From assembly GCF_020162115.1 (NCBI RefSeq), contig NZ_CP083911.1:1922001-1986000 (forward strand): DNA of 64,000 nucleotides, read 5' to 3'. Positions 54,123 to 62,161 of the stretch are shown piece by piece. This DNA is from Tepidimonas taiwanensis. Its GTDB lineage: Bacteria > Pseudomonadota > Gammaproteobacteria > Burkholderiales > Burkholderiaceae_C. Position 1 is the first letter of the stretch; each line of letters opens with the position of its first letter. The notes under the pieces are model-generated. The model did no database searches. It was not told where the DNA came from and saw only the letters and a program-made list of their open reading frames with translations. A program made the translations under genes and the position numbers.

Positions 54123-55442
54123 ATGCCCTTCGTTTCCCTTCGCTGGCGCGGCGCCGTGCCGTGGGCGCTGGGTGCGCTCGCCACCGCCGCGCTGGCGCAA
54201 GCCACCCACGACCACCCCCCTGCGGCACCCGCCGCCCCCCCGGCCCCTGCGTCGGTGCCATCGACCCACCCCGACGCTGCCGCTGACGCGGCCGCTGCGT
54301 GGCGCGCCGCCAACGAGGCGGTCGGTGCCTTCCCGCGCGGTCACGCCGACATCGTGCGCTGGGAACGCGCCCACCTGCCGCCGTCCGCGCCGGACGCGTC
54401 ATCTACTCCTGCGACGGCGACCGCTTCCCAGTGGACGCTGGACGACATCCGCCGGCTGGCGCTGCGCCAGCGCGCGGACCTGCTGATCCCCCCGGGACTA
54501 GGGGTGGTCGAACGCCTGCAACGCGAACAGGCCGCCGCCGAGGCGGTGCTGCAGGCGCAGGCTGCATGGATCGAGGCCATCGCCGCCCGCGCGCAGCGCC
54601 GTCTGCGCGAAGAGGGCCACCACGCTGCCGAAAGCGGCGCGGAACTGGCCGCGCGCATGCAGCGCGTGGGCAACTTCAGCGCCGAGCGCGCGTTGCGCGA
54701 AGCCACCGTCGCGCACGCCACCGCCGCGGCGCTGGAACAGGCGCGGCTCGCCGAACGGCAGGCCCTGGTGCGGCTGTGGCAGACCGTCGGCGGTGCCGCG
54801 GCACCCGAGGCCGTCTCGGACCACCTGCCACGGGCCTTGCCCGCGCTGCCCCCGTTACCCGGTGACGAGGCACGGCCGACGCTCGCGGCCCAGCAGCGGG
54901 CCCACCACCCGCAGTGGCCAGCGGTTCAGGCCGAGGCGGAACGCGCGCGCGCGGCGCTGCCCCCCGGTGCATGGGAGGCGCTGCAGCGCGCCGTCGACGC
55001 CGCCGTCGCGCGCGGCGCACCGCTCGCCCCGCGACTCGATCCGACGCAGCCGCGCTGGCCACACGGGTGGGAAGCCGCGCTGCACGCCCAGCAGGCGTTC
55101 GAGCGCCTGCAGCGCCAGCTCGACGGCGACCTGACGCTCGCCTTGGCCGCCGCCCGTCACGCCGCACAGCAGGCACAGCTGCAGCGCACCGTTCGCCTGC
55201 CCGCCGCGCAACGGCTGGAGGAGGAAACCCTGCTGCGCTACAACGGCATGCTGGTGGGCACGTGGGAGCTGCTCGCCGCCGCGCGGGAGCGCCTGGCCGC
55301 GCAGGAAGCCACCGTCGCCGCCGAGCGCGACGCGTGGCTGGCCTGGCTGGACCTGCAGACCGTGCTCGCGGGCCTGCCGTACCGCGGCCGCACCGCCAGC
55401 GCCACCCCCGATGCCCCCGACACAGCCGCGAAAGGACACTGA
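54123..55442 (+). CDS. TolC-family outer-membrane-efflux-like protein of the copper cluster
   Basis: A 439-residue exported protein. A signal (AVPWALGALATAALA) and a His/Pro/Ala-rich linker precede two long helical hairpin regions of OEP type, for example REQAAAEAVLQAQAAWIEAI and HHAAESGAELAARMQRVGNF in the first half, and LLRYNGMLVGTWELLAAARE in the second. It lies 78 bp after the His-rich gene and 2 bp before the multicopper oxidase gene. No RND pump or membrane fusion protein gene is adjacent, so it may work with a distant pump or alone as a copper-binding protein. Confidence 0.8.
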   Translation: MPFVSLRWRGAVPWALGALATAALAQATHDHPPAAPAAPPAPASVPSTHPDAAADAAAAWRAANEAVGAFPRGHADIVRWERAHLPPSAPDASSTPATATASQWTLDDIRRLALRQRADLLIPPGLGVVERLQREQAAAEAVLQAQAAWIEAIAARAQRRLREEGHHAAESGAELAARMQRVGNFSAERALREATVAHATAAALEQARLAERQALVRLWQTVGGAAAPEAVSDHLPRALPALPPLPGDEARPTLAAQQRAHHPQWPAVQAEAERARAALPPGAWEALQRAVDAAVARGAPLAPRLDPTQPRWPHGWEAALHAQQAFERLQRQLDGDLTLALAAARHAAQQAQLQRTVRLPAAQRLEEETLLRYNGMLVGTWELLAAARERLAAQEATVAAERDAWLAWLDLQTVLAGLPYRGRTASATPDAPDTAAKGH

Positions 55443-55444
55443 CC

Positions 55445-56911
55445 ATGCAACGCCGACGCTTCTTTGCCCAGGCCCTGGCGGGCACCGCCGCGGTGGCCAG
55501 CGCCGCCGTCGGGCGCCACGCGCTCGCCGGCCTGCCCGAACCGGTCATCCGCACCACCCCGGACACCGCCGGCCCCTGGACGCCGCCCGGTGTCACCGGC
55601 GCGGGGCGGCCGTACCGCCCGGTCGTCACGCTCAACGGCTGGACGCTGCCGTTCCGCCTCAAGGACGGCGTCAAGGAATTCCACCTCGTGGCCGAACCGG
55701 TGGTGCGCGAGTTTGCGCCCGGCTTTGCCGTCAACCTCTGGGGCTACAACGGCAGCAGCCCCGGCCCCACCCTCGAGGTGGTCGAGGGCGACCGTGTACG
55801 CATCTACGTCACCAACCGGCTGCCGGAGCACACCACCATCCACTGGCACGGCCAGCGCCTGCCCAACGGCATGGACGGGGTGGGGGGTCTCAACCAGCCG
55901 CAGATCCCGCCGGGCAAGACCTTCGTCTACGAATTCGTCGCGCGCCGCCCCGGCACCTTCATGTACCACCCGCACGCCGACGAGATGGTGCAGATGGCCA
56001 TGGGCATGATGGGCTTCTGGGTCACGCACCCCAAGGACCGCCACCCGTGGATCGCCGACGTGGACCGCGACTACTGCTTCCTGCTCAACGCCTTCGACGT
56101 CACGCCCGGGGCGCGCACACCCAACGTCAACACCATGCTCGACTTCAACATCTGGGCGTGGAACAGCCGCGTCTTCCCCGGCATCGACCCGCTGGTGGCA
56201 CGCCTCGGTGAGCGGGTGCGCGTGCGCATCGGCAACCTGACGATGACCAACCACCCCATCCACATCCACGGCATCGAGTTCGAGGTCACCGGCACCGACG
56301 GCGGCCCGACGCGCCCCGAGTCGCGCTGGATGGAAGTCACCGCCGATATCGCGGTGGGGCAGATGCGGCAGCTCGAATTTATCGCCGACGAGGAAGGCGA
56401 CTGGGCGATGCACTGCCACAAGAGCCACCACACGATGGGTGCGATGGGGCACGGCGTGCCGACGATGATCGGCGTGGACCACCGTGGCCTGGTGCAGCGC
56501 ATCCAGCGCGTCGTGCCGGACTACATGGTGATGGGCGAGCGCGGCATGGCCGACATGGGCGAGATGGAAATGCCGCTGCCGGACAATACCTTCCCGATGA
56601 TGACCGGCACCGGCCCCTACGGCCCGATCGAGATGGGCGGTATGTTCACGACGCTCAAGGTGCGCCACGACCAGCCCCCGGGCGACTACCGCGACCCGGG
56701 CTGGTACCGCCAGCCGCCGGGGACGCAGGCGTACCCCGTTGCGGCCGATCAGGCCCCGGCCGCCCCATCCGCCCCCACACCGCCCGCGTCAGCCCACGGT
56801 GCGCACACGGCCCCCGCATCCCCGGCGCCCGCGCATGGCACGCACGCCGCCCCCCGCGCGCCGTTCGACGCGCGCAAACCCCACGGAGGACACCATGGCC
56901 ATCACCACTGA
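55445..56911 (+). CDS. Periplasmic multicopper oxidase
   Basis: A 488-residue Tat-exported oxidase (MQRRRFFAQALAGTAAVASA). All four copper-site motifs are visible: TIHWHGQRLPNG near residue 132, MYHPHADEM near 175, NHPIHIHGIEFE near 270 and MHCHKSHHTMGAMGHG near 322. A Met-rich segment (GERGMADMGEMEMPLP) and a His-rich tail (KPHGGHHGHHH) add extra copper binding. It probably oxidises Cu(I) in the periplasm. Its last 17 bp overlap the cupredoxin gene. It is related to CopA/CueO-type enzymes, but the order of domains is closer to other bacterial copper oxidases. Confidence 0.92.
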   Translation: MQRRRFFAQALAGTAAVASAAVGRHALAGLPEPVIRTTPDTAGPWTPPGVTGAGRPYRPVVTLNGWTLPFRLKDGVKEFHLVAEPVVREFAPGFAVNLWGYNGSSPGPTLEVVEGDRVRIYVTNRLPEHTTIHWHGQRLPNGMDGVGGLNQPQIPPGKTFVYEFVARRPGTFMYHPHADEMVQMAMGMMGFWVTHPKDRHPWIADVDRDYCFLLNAFDVTPGARTPNVNTMLDFNIWAWNSRVFPGIDPLVARLGERVRVRIGNLTMTNHPIHIHGIEFEVTGTDGGPTRPESRWMEVTADIAVGQMRQLEFIADEEGDWAMHCHKSHHTMGAMGHGVPTMIGVDHRGLVQRIQRVVPDYMVMGERGMADMGEMEMPLPDNTFPMMTGTGPYGPIEMGGMFTTLKVRHDQPPGDYRDPGWYRQPPGTQAYPVAADQAPAAPSAPTPPASAHGAHTAPASPAPAHGTHAAPRAPFDARKPHGGHHGHHH

Positions 56912-57479
56912 ACGCCGCCGCCTGGCGTGGCTCGTCGCGCTGGCCCCACTGGCCCCGCTGACCTCATTGGGGGCTTGGCCGCTGAGCGCGCGCGCCCACG
57001 GCAGCGCCCACCACGGCGCGGGACACGGCAGCGGGCACGGCGGGCACGCTGCCGCCGCGCTGCCGCCGGAGCAAAAGCCCTGGGGCATCGCTGGCGACCC
57101 ACGACGCGTGCGCCGCACCATCGAAATCCGCATGACGGACGACATGCGCTTCACGCCCGACCGCCTGACCGTGCGCGAGGGCGAGACCGTGCGCCTGCGC
57201 GCCGTCAACCGCGGGCGGGTCATGCACGAAATCGTCATCGGCACCCCGGAGGAACTCGCCGCCCACGCCGAACTCATGAAAAGGCACCCGGACATGGAAC
57301 ATGACGAGCCCTATATGGCGCACGTCCCGCCGGGCCAGCGCGGCGAGATCGTGTGGCACTTCAACCGGGCGGGGGACTTCCAGTTCGCCTGCCTGATCCC
57401 CGGGCACTTCGAGGCCGGCATGGTGGGCCACATCCGGGTGGAACCCGCGGCCGGGACGGACAAGGAGAGGACGCGATGA
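56895..57479 (+). CDS. Cupredoxin-family copper protein
   Basis: A 194-residue exported single-domain cupredoxin. A His/Gly-rich segment (GSAHHGAGHGSGHGGHAAA) follows the signal. The type 1 copper ligands are readable as VMHEIVIG (His), and FACLIPGHFEAGMVGH (Cys, His, Met). It probably passes electrons or copper to the neighbouring oxidase. Its start at 56895 lies inside the end of the oxidase gene, and its stop overlaps the start of the next gene, so the three are translationally coupled. Confidence 0.88.
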   Translation: MAITTERRRLAWLVALAPLAPLTSLGAWPLSARAHGSAHHGAGHGSGHGGHAAAALPPEQKPWGIAGDPRRVRRTIEIRMTDDMRFTPDRLTVREGETVRLRAVNRGRVMHEIVIGTPEELAAHAELMKRHPDMEHDEPYMAHVPPGQRGEIVWHFNRAGDFQFACLIPGHFEAGMVGHIRVEPAAGTDKERTR

Positions 57480-58189
57480 TGAACCGACGCGCATGGTTGT
57501 GGGGCGCTGCGGGGGCCGCCACGCTGGCGGCGACCCCCGCGTGGGCACAGGCGGCTCCCCTCGTGGAAGTGTGGAAGGACCCGAACTGCGGTTGCTGCAA
57601 CGACTGGATCCGGCACCTGGAAAGCCACGGCTTTCGCGTGCAGGCCTTCGACACCGGCAACACCGGCATGCGGCAGCGCTTGGGCATGCCGCTGGCGCTG
57701 GGCTCGTGCCACACGGCGCGCGTGGGCGGCTACGTCATCGAAGGGCACGTTCCCGCCACCGACATTCAGCGCCTGCTGCGTGAGCGCCCGGTGGCGCTGG
57801 GTCTTTCGGTGCCGCGCATGCCGGTGGGCAGCCCCGGCATGGACGGCCCCGAATACGGCGGGCGGCGCGACCCGTACGACGTGCTGCTCGTGCAGCGCGA
57901 CGGCAGCACGCGCGTGTGGGCGAGCTACCACCGCACACAAGCGCCGGCCGCCGCGCCCAGCGCCGACCGCTGGGCCGAAGGCGAGGTGCGCCGCATCGAC
58001 GCCGCCGCACGCAAGATCACGCTGCGCCACGGCGACATTCCGGACCTGGACATGCCGCCGATGACCATGGTCTTCCAGGTGCGCGACGCCGCCCTGCTGC
58101 AGGGCCTGCAGCCCGGCGCGCGCGTGCGCTTCCGCGCCGAAAAGGCGGGCGGCACCTACTTCGTGACCGAGATCAAACCCGCCCCGTGA
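57476..58189 (+). CDS. DUF411-CusF fusion protein, periplasmic copper binding
   Basis: A 237-residue exported two-domain protein. After the signal ([20 protein letters not shown]) a DUF411 domain starts with [20 protein letters not shown] and continues to [12 protein letters not shown]. From about residue 160 a CusF-like domain follows, with the copper ligands in [20 protein letters not shown] (His, Met, Met). DUF411 and CusF proteins are usually separate polypeptides of copper/silver resistance systems; here they are joined. The start overlaps the cupredoxin stop (ATGA). Confidence 0.88.
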   Translation: MMNRRAWLWGAAGAATLAATPAWAQAAPLVEVWKDPNCGCCNDWIRHLESHGFRVQAFDTGNTGMRQRLGMPLALGSCHTARVGGYVIEGHVPATDIQRLLRERPVALGLSVPRMPVGSPGMDGPEYGGRRDPYDVLLVQRDGSTRVWASYHRTQAPAAAPSADRWAEGEVRRIDAAARKITLRHGDIPDLDMPPMTMVFQVRDAALLQGLQPGARVRFRAEKAGGTYFVTEIKPAP

Positions 58190-58211
58190 TCCCCCCACTA
58201 CCATGCGCGCC

Positions 58212-58877
58212 ATGACCACCGCCGTCGATGCCCTGCTGATCACCGCCGACAACGCGCTGCGCACGCTGTTCGCCCCGCACCGGGCAGCCCGCCCCACCCC
58301 CACCGTGCCACCCGAGCGGCAGGCAGAAGCCGCCCAGATGACCGAGGGCGAGCGGCGGCTCGCCGGCGCGCTGATGCGCGTCAACCACGTCGGGGAGATC
58401 TGCGCGCAGGCGCTCTACACCGGTCAGGCGCTGGCCGCGCGCCTCGGGCCCGGCAGCGCGGCGGAGCGCGAGCGCACCGCGCGCCACCTGGAAGCCGCCG
58501 CGCAGGACGAGACCGACCACCTGGCATGGTGCCAGCAGCGGCTCGACGAGCTGGGCGACCGCCGCTCCCTGCTGTGCCCGCTGTGGTACGCGGGGGCGCT
58601 GGGCATCGGGCTCGCCGCCGGGCTCGCCGGGCGCGGGGTGAGTCTGGGCTTCGTCGTCGAAACCGAACGCCAGGTCGAAGCGCACCTCGACGGCCATCTG
58701 GAGCGCCTGCCGACGCGCGACCACCCCTCGCGCGCCATCGTCGCGCAAATGAAGGAAGACGAAATCCGCCACGCGCGCGACGCGCAGCACGCAGGCGGGG
58801 TGGAACTGCCCACCCCCGTCAAGTGGGCGATGCGCGCTGCCGCCAAGGTGATGACGACCGTGGCGCACCGCATTTGA
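58212..58877 (+). CDS. coq7: Coq7-type ubiquinone hydroxylase
   Basis: A 221-residue di-iron hydroxylase of ubiquinone synthesis (2-polyprenyl-3-methyl-6-methoxy-benzoquinone to the hydroxylated product). Iron ligands are visible in [45 protein letters not shown] and [12 protein letters not shown]. It starts 22 bp after the copper operon but its role is unrelated. ATG 58203 is an alternative start three codons earlier; neither has a clear ribosome site. A 239-bp gap without a gene follows. Confidence 0.93.
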   Translation: MTTAVDALLITADNALRTLFAPHRAARPTPTVPPERQAEAAQMTEGERRLAGALMRVNHVGEICAQALYTGQALAARLGPGSAAERERTARHLEAAAQDETDHLAWCQQRLDELGDRRSLLCPLWYAGALGIGLAAGLAGRGVSLGFVVETERQVEAHLDGHLERLPTRDHPSRAIVAQMKEDEIRHARDAQHAGGVELPTPVKWAMRAAAKVMTTVAHRI

Positions 58878-59116
58878 GCAGCGCGTCCCCCGGCAGAACC
58901 GCGCCGCCGGGCGCGCGCGGCGGCAGTCCGCCACGTACACCGGGCACTGGGCAGCGTCCGGTCACTGGGCACGCCGCGAGCGGAAAGCCATCGCGGACGA
59001 TCCCTTCTGTCGCCGCGCAATGCCAACCCCACCACCGTATCGTCATCCTCCGGCACAACGCGGGTCGATATCGATTTGGCAGCAACGCCGGTACCGTACC
59101 ACCGTCCCGGTGTCAC

Positions 59117-59569
59117 TCAATCGACCTCGACCAGCTCATAGCTGGTCGTGATCTGCGCCGTCTTGCCCAGCATGATGCTGGCCGAGCAGTATTTCTCGTG
59201 GCTGAGCTGAATGGCGCGCTCGACCGCCGCGGCCGGAATGCCCTTGCCGTGCACGACGAAGTGCATGTGGATGGACGTAAACACCTTCGGTTCGGTCTCG
59301 GCGCGCGTGGCGCTGAGCTTGACCTGGCAGCCGCGGATGTCGTGCCGGCCGCGCTTGAGGATCATCACCACGTCGAACGACGTGCACCCCCCCGTGCCCG
59401 CGAGCACCAGCTCCATCGGCCGGGGCGCCAGGTTCGCACCGCTCGTCTCGGGCTTGGCCGGGTCGACCGCACCGTCCATCGCCACCACGTGGCCGCTGCC
59501 GGTCGCCGCCACGAACCCCATGTTGGACCCGGCCCCGACCGGGCCGGTCCACGTCACCGTGCATTCCAT
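59117..59569 (-). CDS. OsmC-family protein
   Basis: A 150-residue protein of the OsmC/Ohr superfamily. It has MECTVTWTGPVGAGSNMGFV, the central helix ELVLAGTGGCTSFDVVMILKR with the first conserved Cys, and SHEKYCSASIMLGKTAQI with the second Cys. It probably reduces organic peroxides or a related oxidant in the cytoplasm (YhfA-like branch). GGGAGA precedes the ATG at 59569. A minus-strand TATATT near 59620 may serve as its -10. Confidence 0.87.
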   Translation of the reverse strand: MECTVTWTGPVGAGSNMGFVAATGSGHVVAMDGAVDPAKPETSGANLAPRPMELVLAGTGGCTSFDVVMILKRGRHDIRGCQVKLSATRAETEPKVFTSIHMHFVVHGKGIPAAAVERAIQLSHEKYCSASIMLGKTAQITTSYELVEVD

Positions 59570-59609
59570 CGAATCGTCTCCCAAACGACACGCGGCCCCA
59601 CGCCGCATG

Positions 59610-59637
59610 TTGCACTGCAATATAAGCGCTGTATAAT
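59610..59637 (+). promoter_or_regulatory. Strong sigma-70 promoter between the OsmC-like gene and ilvA
   Basis: TTGCAC (59610-59615), a 16-bp spacer and a perfect TATAAT (59632-59637) read rightwards. The predicted start is near 59644. The local AT-rich content stands out in this GC-rich genome. A perfect terminator follows about 100 bp later. Confidence 0.8.
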
Positions 59638-59643
59638 ACGAAC

Positions 59644-59772
59644 CATTGTACGCGGCCATCGCCTCTGGTCACTGGGCCCAGTCACCGGGGCATCATGGCA
59701 GCGTCGACCGGTTGTCTCCTCTGCCCTCTATGGGTGGTTCCAAGCCCAGGCATCGCGCCTGGGCTTTTTTTT
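59644..59772 (+). ncRNA. Candidate small RNA or transcription attenuator ahead of ilvA
   Basis: About 129 nt are bounded by a strong promoter and a perfect intrinsic terminator. An internal hairpin GGTCACTGGG/CCCAGTCACC (59667-59686, one C-C mismatch) lies near the 5' part, followed by a pyrimidine-rich stretch with TCTCCTCT. No leader peptide rich in Ile, Val, Leu or Thr codons is seen, so classical ilv attenuation is unlikely. A TATCAT (59815-59820) just before ilvA could be a separate ilvA promoter, which would favour an independent small RNA. It does not match tmRNA, 6S or 4.5S RNA by eye. Confidence 0.55.
59742..59772 (+). terminator. Intrinsic terminator before ilvA
   Basis: AAGCCCAGGC (59742-59751), loop ATCGC, and GCCTGGGCTT (59757-59766) form a perfect 10-bp stem running into eight T residues (59765-59772). 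ilvA starts 73 bp further on. Confidence 0.93.
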
Positions 59773-59844
59773 GGCTCGCCCGCGCGGCCGACGCGGGGCG
59801 GGTGCCGCGGGTCGTATCATTCAAAGGATTTTGACTGGTCATCC

Positions 59845-61437
59845 ATGAGCCCCACCCGCCCCGCCCAACCGCCCGCGTCGCCCCCGGCCGCCGCCCTCAC
59901 CCCGGCCGACTACCTGAAAAAAATTCTCACTGCCCGCGTGTACGACGTCGCGCGCGAGACGGCGCTGGAGCCGGCGCGCAACCTCAGCCGCCGCCTGCAC
60001 AACAAGGTGCTGCTCAAGCGCGAGGACCAGCAGCCCGTGTTCAGCTTCAAGCTGCGCGGGGCGTACAACAAGCTCGCCCACCTGGCGCCCGAGCAGCTGC
60101 AGCGCGGGGTCATCTGCGCCTCGGCCGGCAACCACGCGCAGGGCGTGGCGCTGGGTGCGCACAAGCTGGGGGCCCGTGCGGTCATCGTCATGCCCACGAC
60201 CACGCCGCAGGTCAAGGTCGACGCCGTGCGCGCGCTCGGTGGCGAGGTCGTGTTGCACGGCGACAGCTACTCCGACGCGGCCCAGCACGCGCAGGCGTTG
60301 GCGCAGCAACAGGGCCTGACCTTCGTGCACCCCTTCGACGACCCGGACGTCATCGCCGGCCAAGGGACGATCGCGATGGAGATGCTGCGCCAGCTCCAGG
60401 GCCTGGGCTCGCAGCGGCTCGACGCGGTGTTCGTCGCCATCGGCGGCGGCGGGCTGATCGCCGGCATCGCCAACTACTTCAAGGCCGTGCGGCCGGAGGT
60501 GCGCATCATCGGCGTGCAGATGCGCGACTCCGACGCGATGTTGCGCTCTGTGCAGGCGGGCGAGCGCGTGCAGCTCGCCGACGTGGGGTTGTTTTCCGAC
60601 GGCACCGCGGTCAAGCTCGTCGGCGAGGAGACCTTTCGCGTCACGCGCGAGCTGGTCGATGGCTTCGTCACCGTCGACACCGACGAAGTCTGCGCCGCCA
60701 TCAAGGACGTGTTCGTCGACACGCGCAGCATCGTCGAGCCGGCCGGCGCGATGGCGGTGGCCGCGATCAAGAAATACGTCGCCGAGCACAAGACGCGCGG
60801 CGAGACCTACGCCGCCATCCTGTGCGGGGCCAACATGAATTTCGACCGGCTGCGCTTCGTCGCCGAGCGCGCCGAGGTCGGCGAGGAGCGCGAGGCGCTG
60901 TTTGCCGTCACCATCCCCGAGGAGCGCGGCAGCTTCCTGCGCTTCCTGCAGGCGATCGGAACGCTGCCGGGCGGTCCGCGCAACGTCACCGAATTCAACT
61001 ACCGCATCCACGACCCGAAACAGGCGCACGTCTTCGTCGGCTTGACCACCCACGGCCGTGGCGAGAGCGGCAAGATCGCCGCTGCTTTCGAAAAACACGG
61101 CTTTCCGACGCTGGACCTGACGCACGACGACCTGGCGCAGGAGCACATCCGCCACATGGTCGGCGGCCACTCGCCGCTGGCGCAGGACGAGCGGCTGCTG
61201 CGCTTCATCTTCCCCGAACGGCCCGGGGCGCTGCTGAAATTCCTCACCCTCATGCGGCCCAGCTGGAACATCAGCCTGTTCCACTACCGCAACCAGGGCG
61301 CCGACTACGGCCGCATCCTCGTCGGTCTACAAGTCCCGCCCAAGGACGAGCGCGCGTTCCAGCACTTCCTGCAGGAACTCGGCTACCCCTACGTGGACGA
61401 GACCGACAACCCGGTGTGTCGGTTATTTTTGCGCTGA
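59845..61437 (+). CDS. ilvA: Threonine ammonia-lyase, biosynthetic
   Basis: A 530-residue PLP enzyme that makes 2-oxobutyrate from threonine, the first step to isoleucine. The PLP lysine lies in PVFSFKLRGAYNKLAHL and the phosphate-binding loop in AIGGGGLIAGIANYFK. Two C-terminal ACT-like regulatory repeats are present (ERGSFLRFLQAIGTLPGGPRNVTEFNY..., RPGALLKFLTLMRPSWNISLFHYRNQG), so isoleucine feedback inhibition is expected. The start MSPTRPAQPP at 59845 was chosen because upstream codons cross the terminator. Its pathway partner ilvD is at 5151. Confidence 0.95.
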   Translation: MSPTRPAQPPASPPAAALTPADYLKKILTARVYDVARETALEPARNLSRRLHNKVLLKREDQQPVFSFKLRGAYNKLAHLAPEQLQRGVICASAGNHAQGVALGAHKLGARAVIVMPTTTPQVKVDAVRALGGEVVLHGDSYSDAAQHAQALAQQQGLTFVHPFDDPDVIAGQGTIAMEMLRQLQGLGSQRLDAVFVAIGGGGLIAGIANYFKAVRPEVRIIGVQMRDSDAMLRSVQAGERVQLADVGLFSDGTAVKLVGEETFRVTRELVDGFVTVDTDEVCAAIKDVFVDTRSIVEPAGAMAVAAIKKYVAEHKTRGETYAAILCGANMNFDRLRFVAERAEVGEEREALFAVTIPEERGSFLRFLQAIGTLPGGPRNVTEFNYRIHDPKQAHVFVGLTTHGRGESGKIAAAFEKHGFPTLDLTHDDLAQEHIRHMVGGHSPLAQDERLLRFIFPERPGALLKFLTLMRPSWNISLFHYRNQGADYGRILVGLQVPPKDERAFQHFLQELGYPYVDETDNPVCRLFLR

Positions 61438-61616
61438 GTGTCGAGCGCCGCCGAGAACGGTATATCGGTTGGGCGGCACCCGCCCTCGCTGGCAGCGAGG
61501 ATTGCATCCAGTGGTGCATCTAACGGTGTGGCCCGCTCATAAACCGCGTCCATCTCGCGAATGAGACAGCGCGAGGGAAAACCCGCTACCGCGCAACGTC
61601 GGCCCCAAGCGGACAC

Positions 61617-62123
61617 TCACCGCTGCGCTAATGCTGCGTCCGCCTTCGCTGGCAGGCGCAAGGTCACGGCCTCGCCGCCCCCGGCGGGCACCAGCATTAC
61701 CGCATCGCGCTCCACGCGCGCCACGCGCCAGCCATCGGGCAAGGCGGTCCCTTGCCGGACGACGCGCGGCGGCTGCCCGTCGCGCGCGAGCACGGCAGAC
61801 CCGGCCCCGTCGCGGCCGGCCACCACACCCACCAACCGCCACGGACCCGCTCCCGGCGCGGGGGAGGACGGTTCCGCGACCGTACCCGCCGGTTCGCCCC
61901 CCCCGAGCGCGCGCGCCACGCGCTGCGCGTCGATCACCGGCGCGGACGCGGGCGGCAGCGGCTGCGGCTGGGACGGGGCGGCCCTTCCCCAGCCTTGCCA
62001 GCCCCAGTACGCTGCCTGCAAGCCGGCGAGCATCCACACGATCACGCCCGCCCACCGGGCGGCGCGTGCCAACGGCGCACGGGCGGACGTCGGGGTAGTG
62101 GGAGAACGGCGCCATTCACGCAT
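61617..62123 (-). CDS. Orphan GspC-like (type II secretion protein N/C) membrane protein
   Basis: A 168-residue protein with a basic N-terminus, one TM segment (WAGVIVWMLAGLQAAYWGW), a Pro/Ala-rich linker and a C-terminal domain beginning WRLVGVVAGRDGAGSAVLAR and containing VRQGTALPDGWRVARVERDAVMLVP. This layout matches the homology region of GspC, the inner-membrane clamp of type II secretion. No other gsp genes are next to it. The start at 62123 or 62138 is uncertain. Confidence 0.65.
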   Translation of the reverse strand: MREWRRSPTTPTSARAPLARAARWAGVIVWMLAGLQAAYWGWQGWGRAAPSQPQPLPPASAPVIDAQRVARALGGGEPAGTVAEPSSPAPGAGPWRLVGVVAGRDGAGSAVLARDGQPPRVVRQGTALPDGWRVARVERDAVMLVPAGGGEAVTLRLPAKADAALAQR

Positions 62124-62161
62124 GAACGCAAGTATCACCGATTCCCGCGCCCGATCCGGCG

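Noticed and set aside
58959..58970. GGTCACTGGGC shared between the coq7-OsmC gap and the candidate small RNA (59667)
   Set aside because: Only 11 bp match, with no common structure; likely chance.
59646..59834. Possible leader peptide or small protein within the candidate small RNA
   Set aside because: It starts with TTG, crosses the terminator and has no regulatory codon run, so it is not supported as a leader peptide.
61389..61616. 75-codon minus-strand frame between ilvA and the GspC-like gene
   Set aside because: It overlaps the ilvA 3' end in antisense and has no ribosome site or recognised motif. It could be a relic but cannot be supported.
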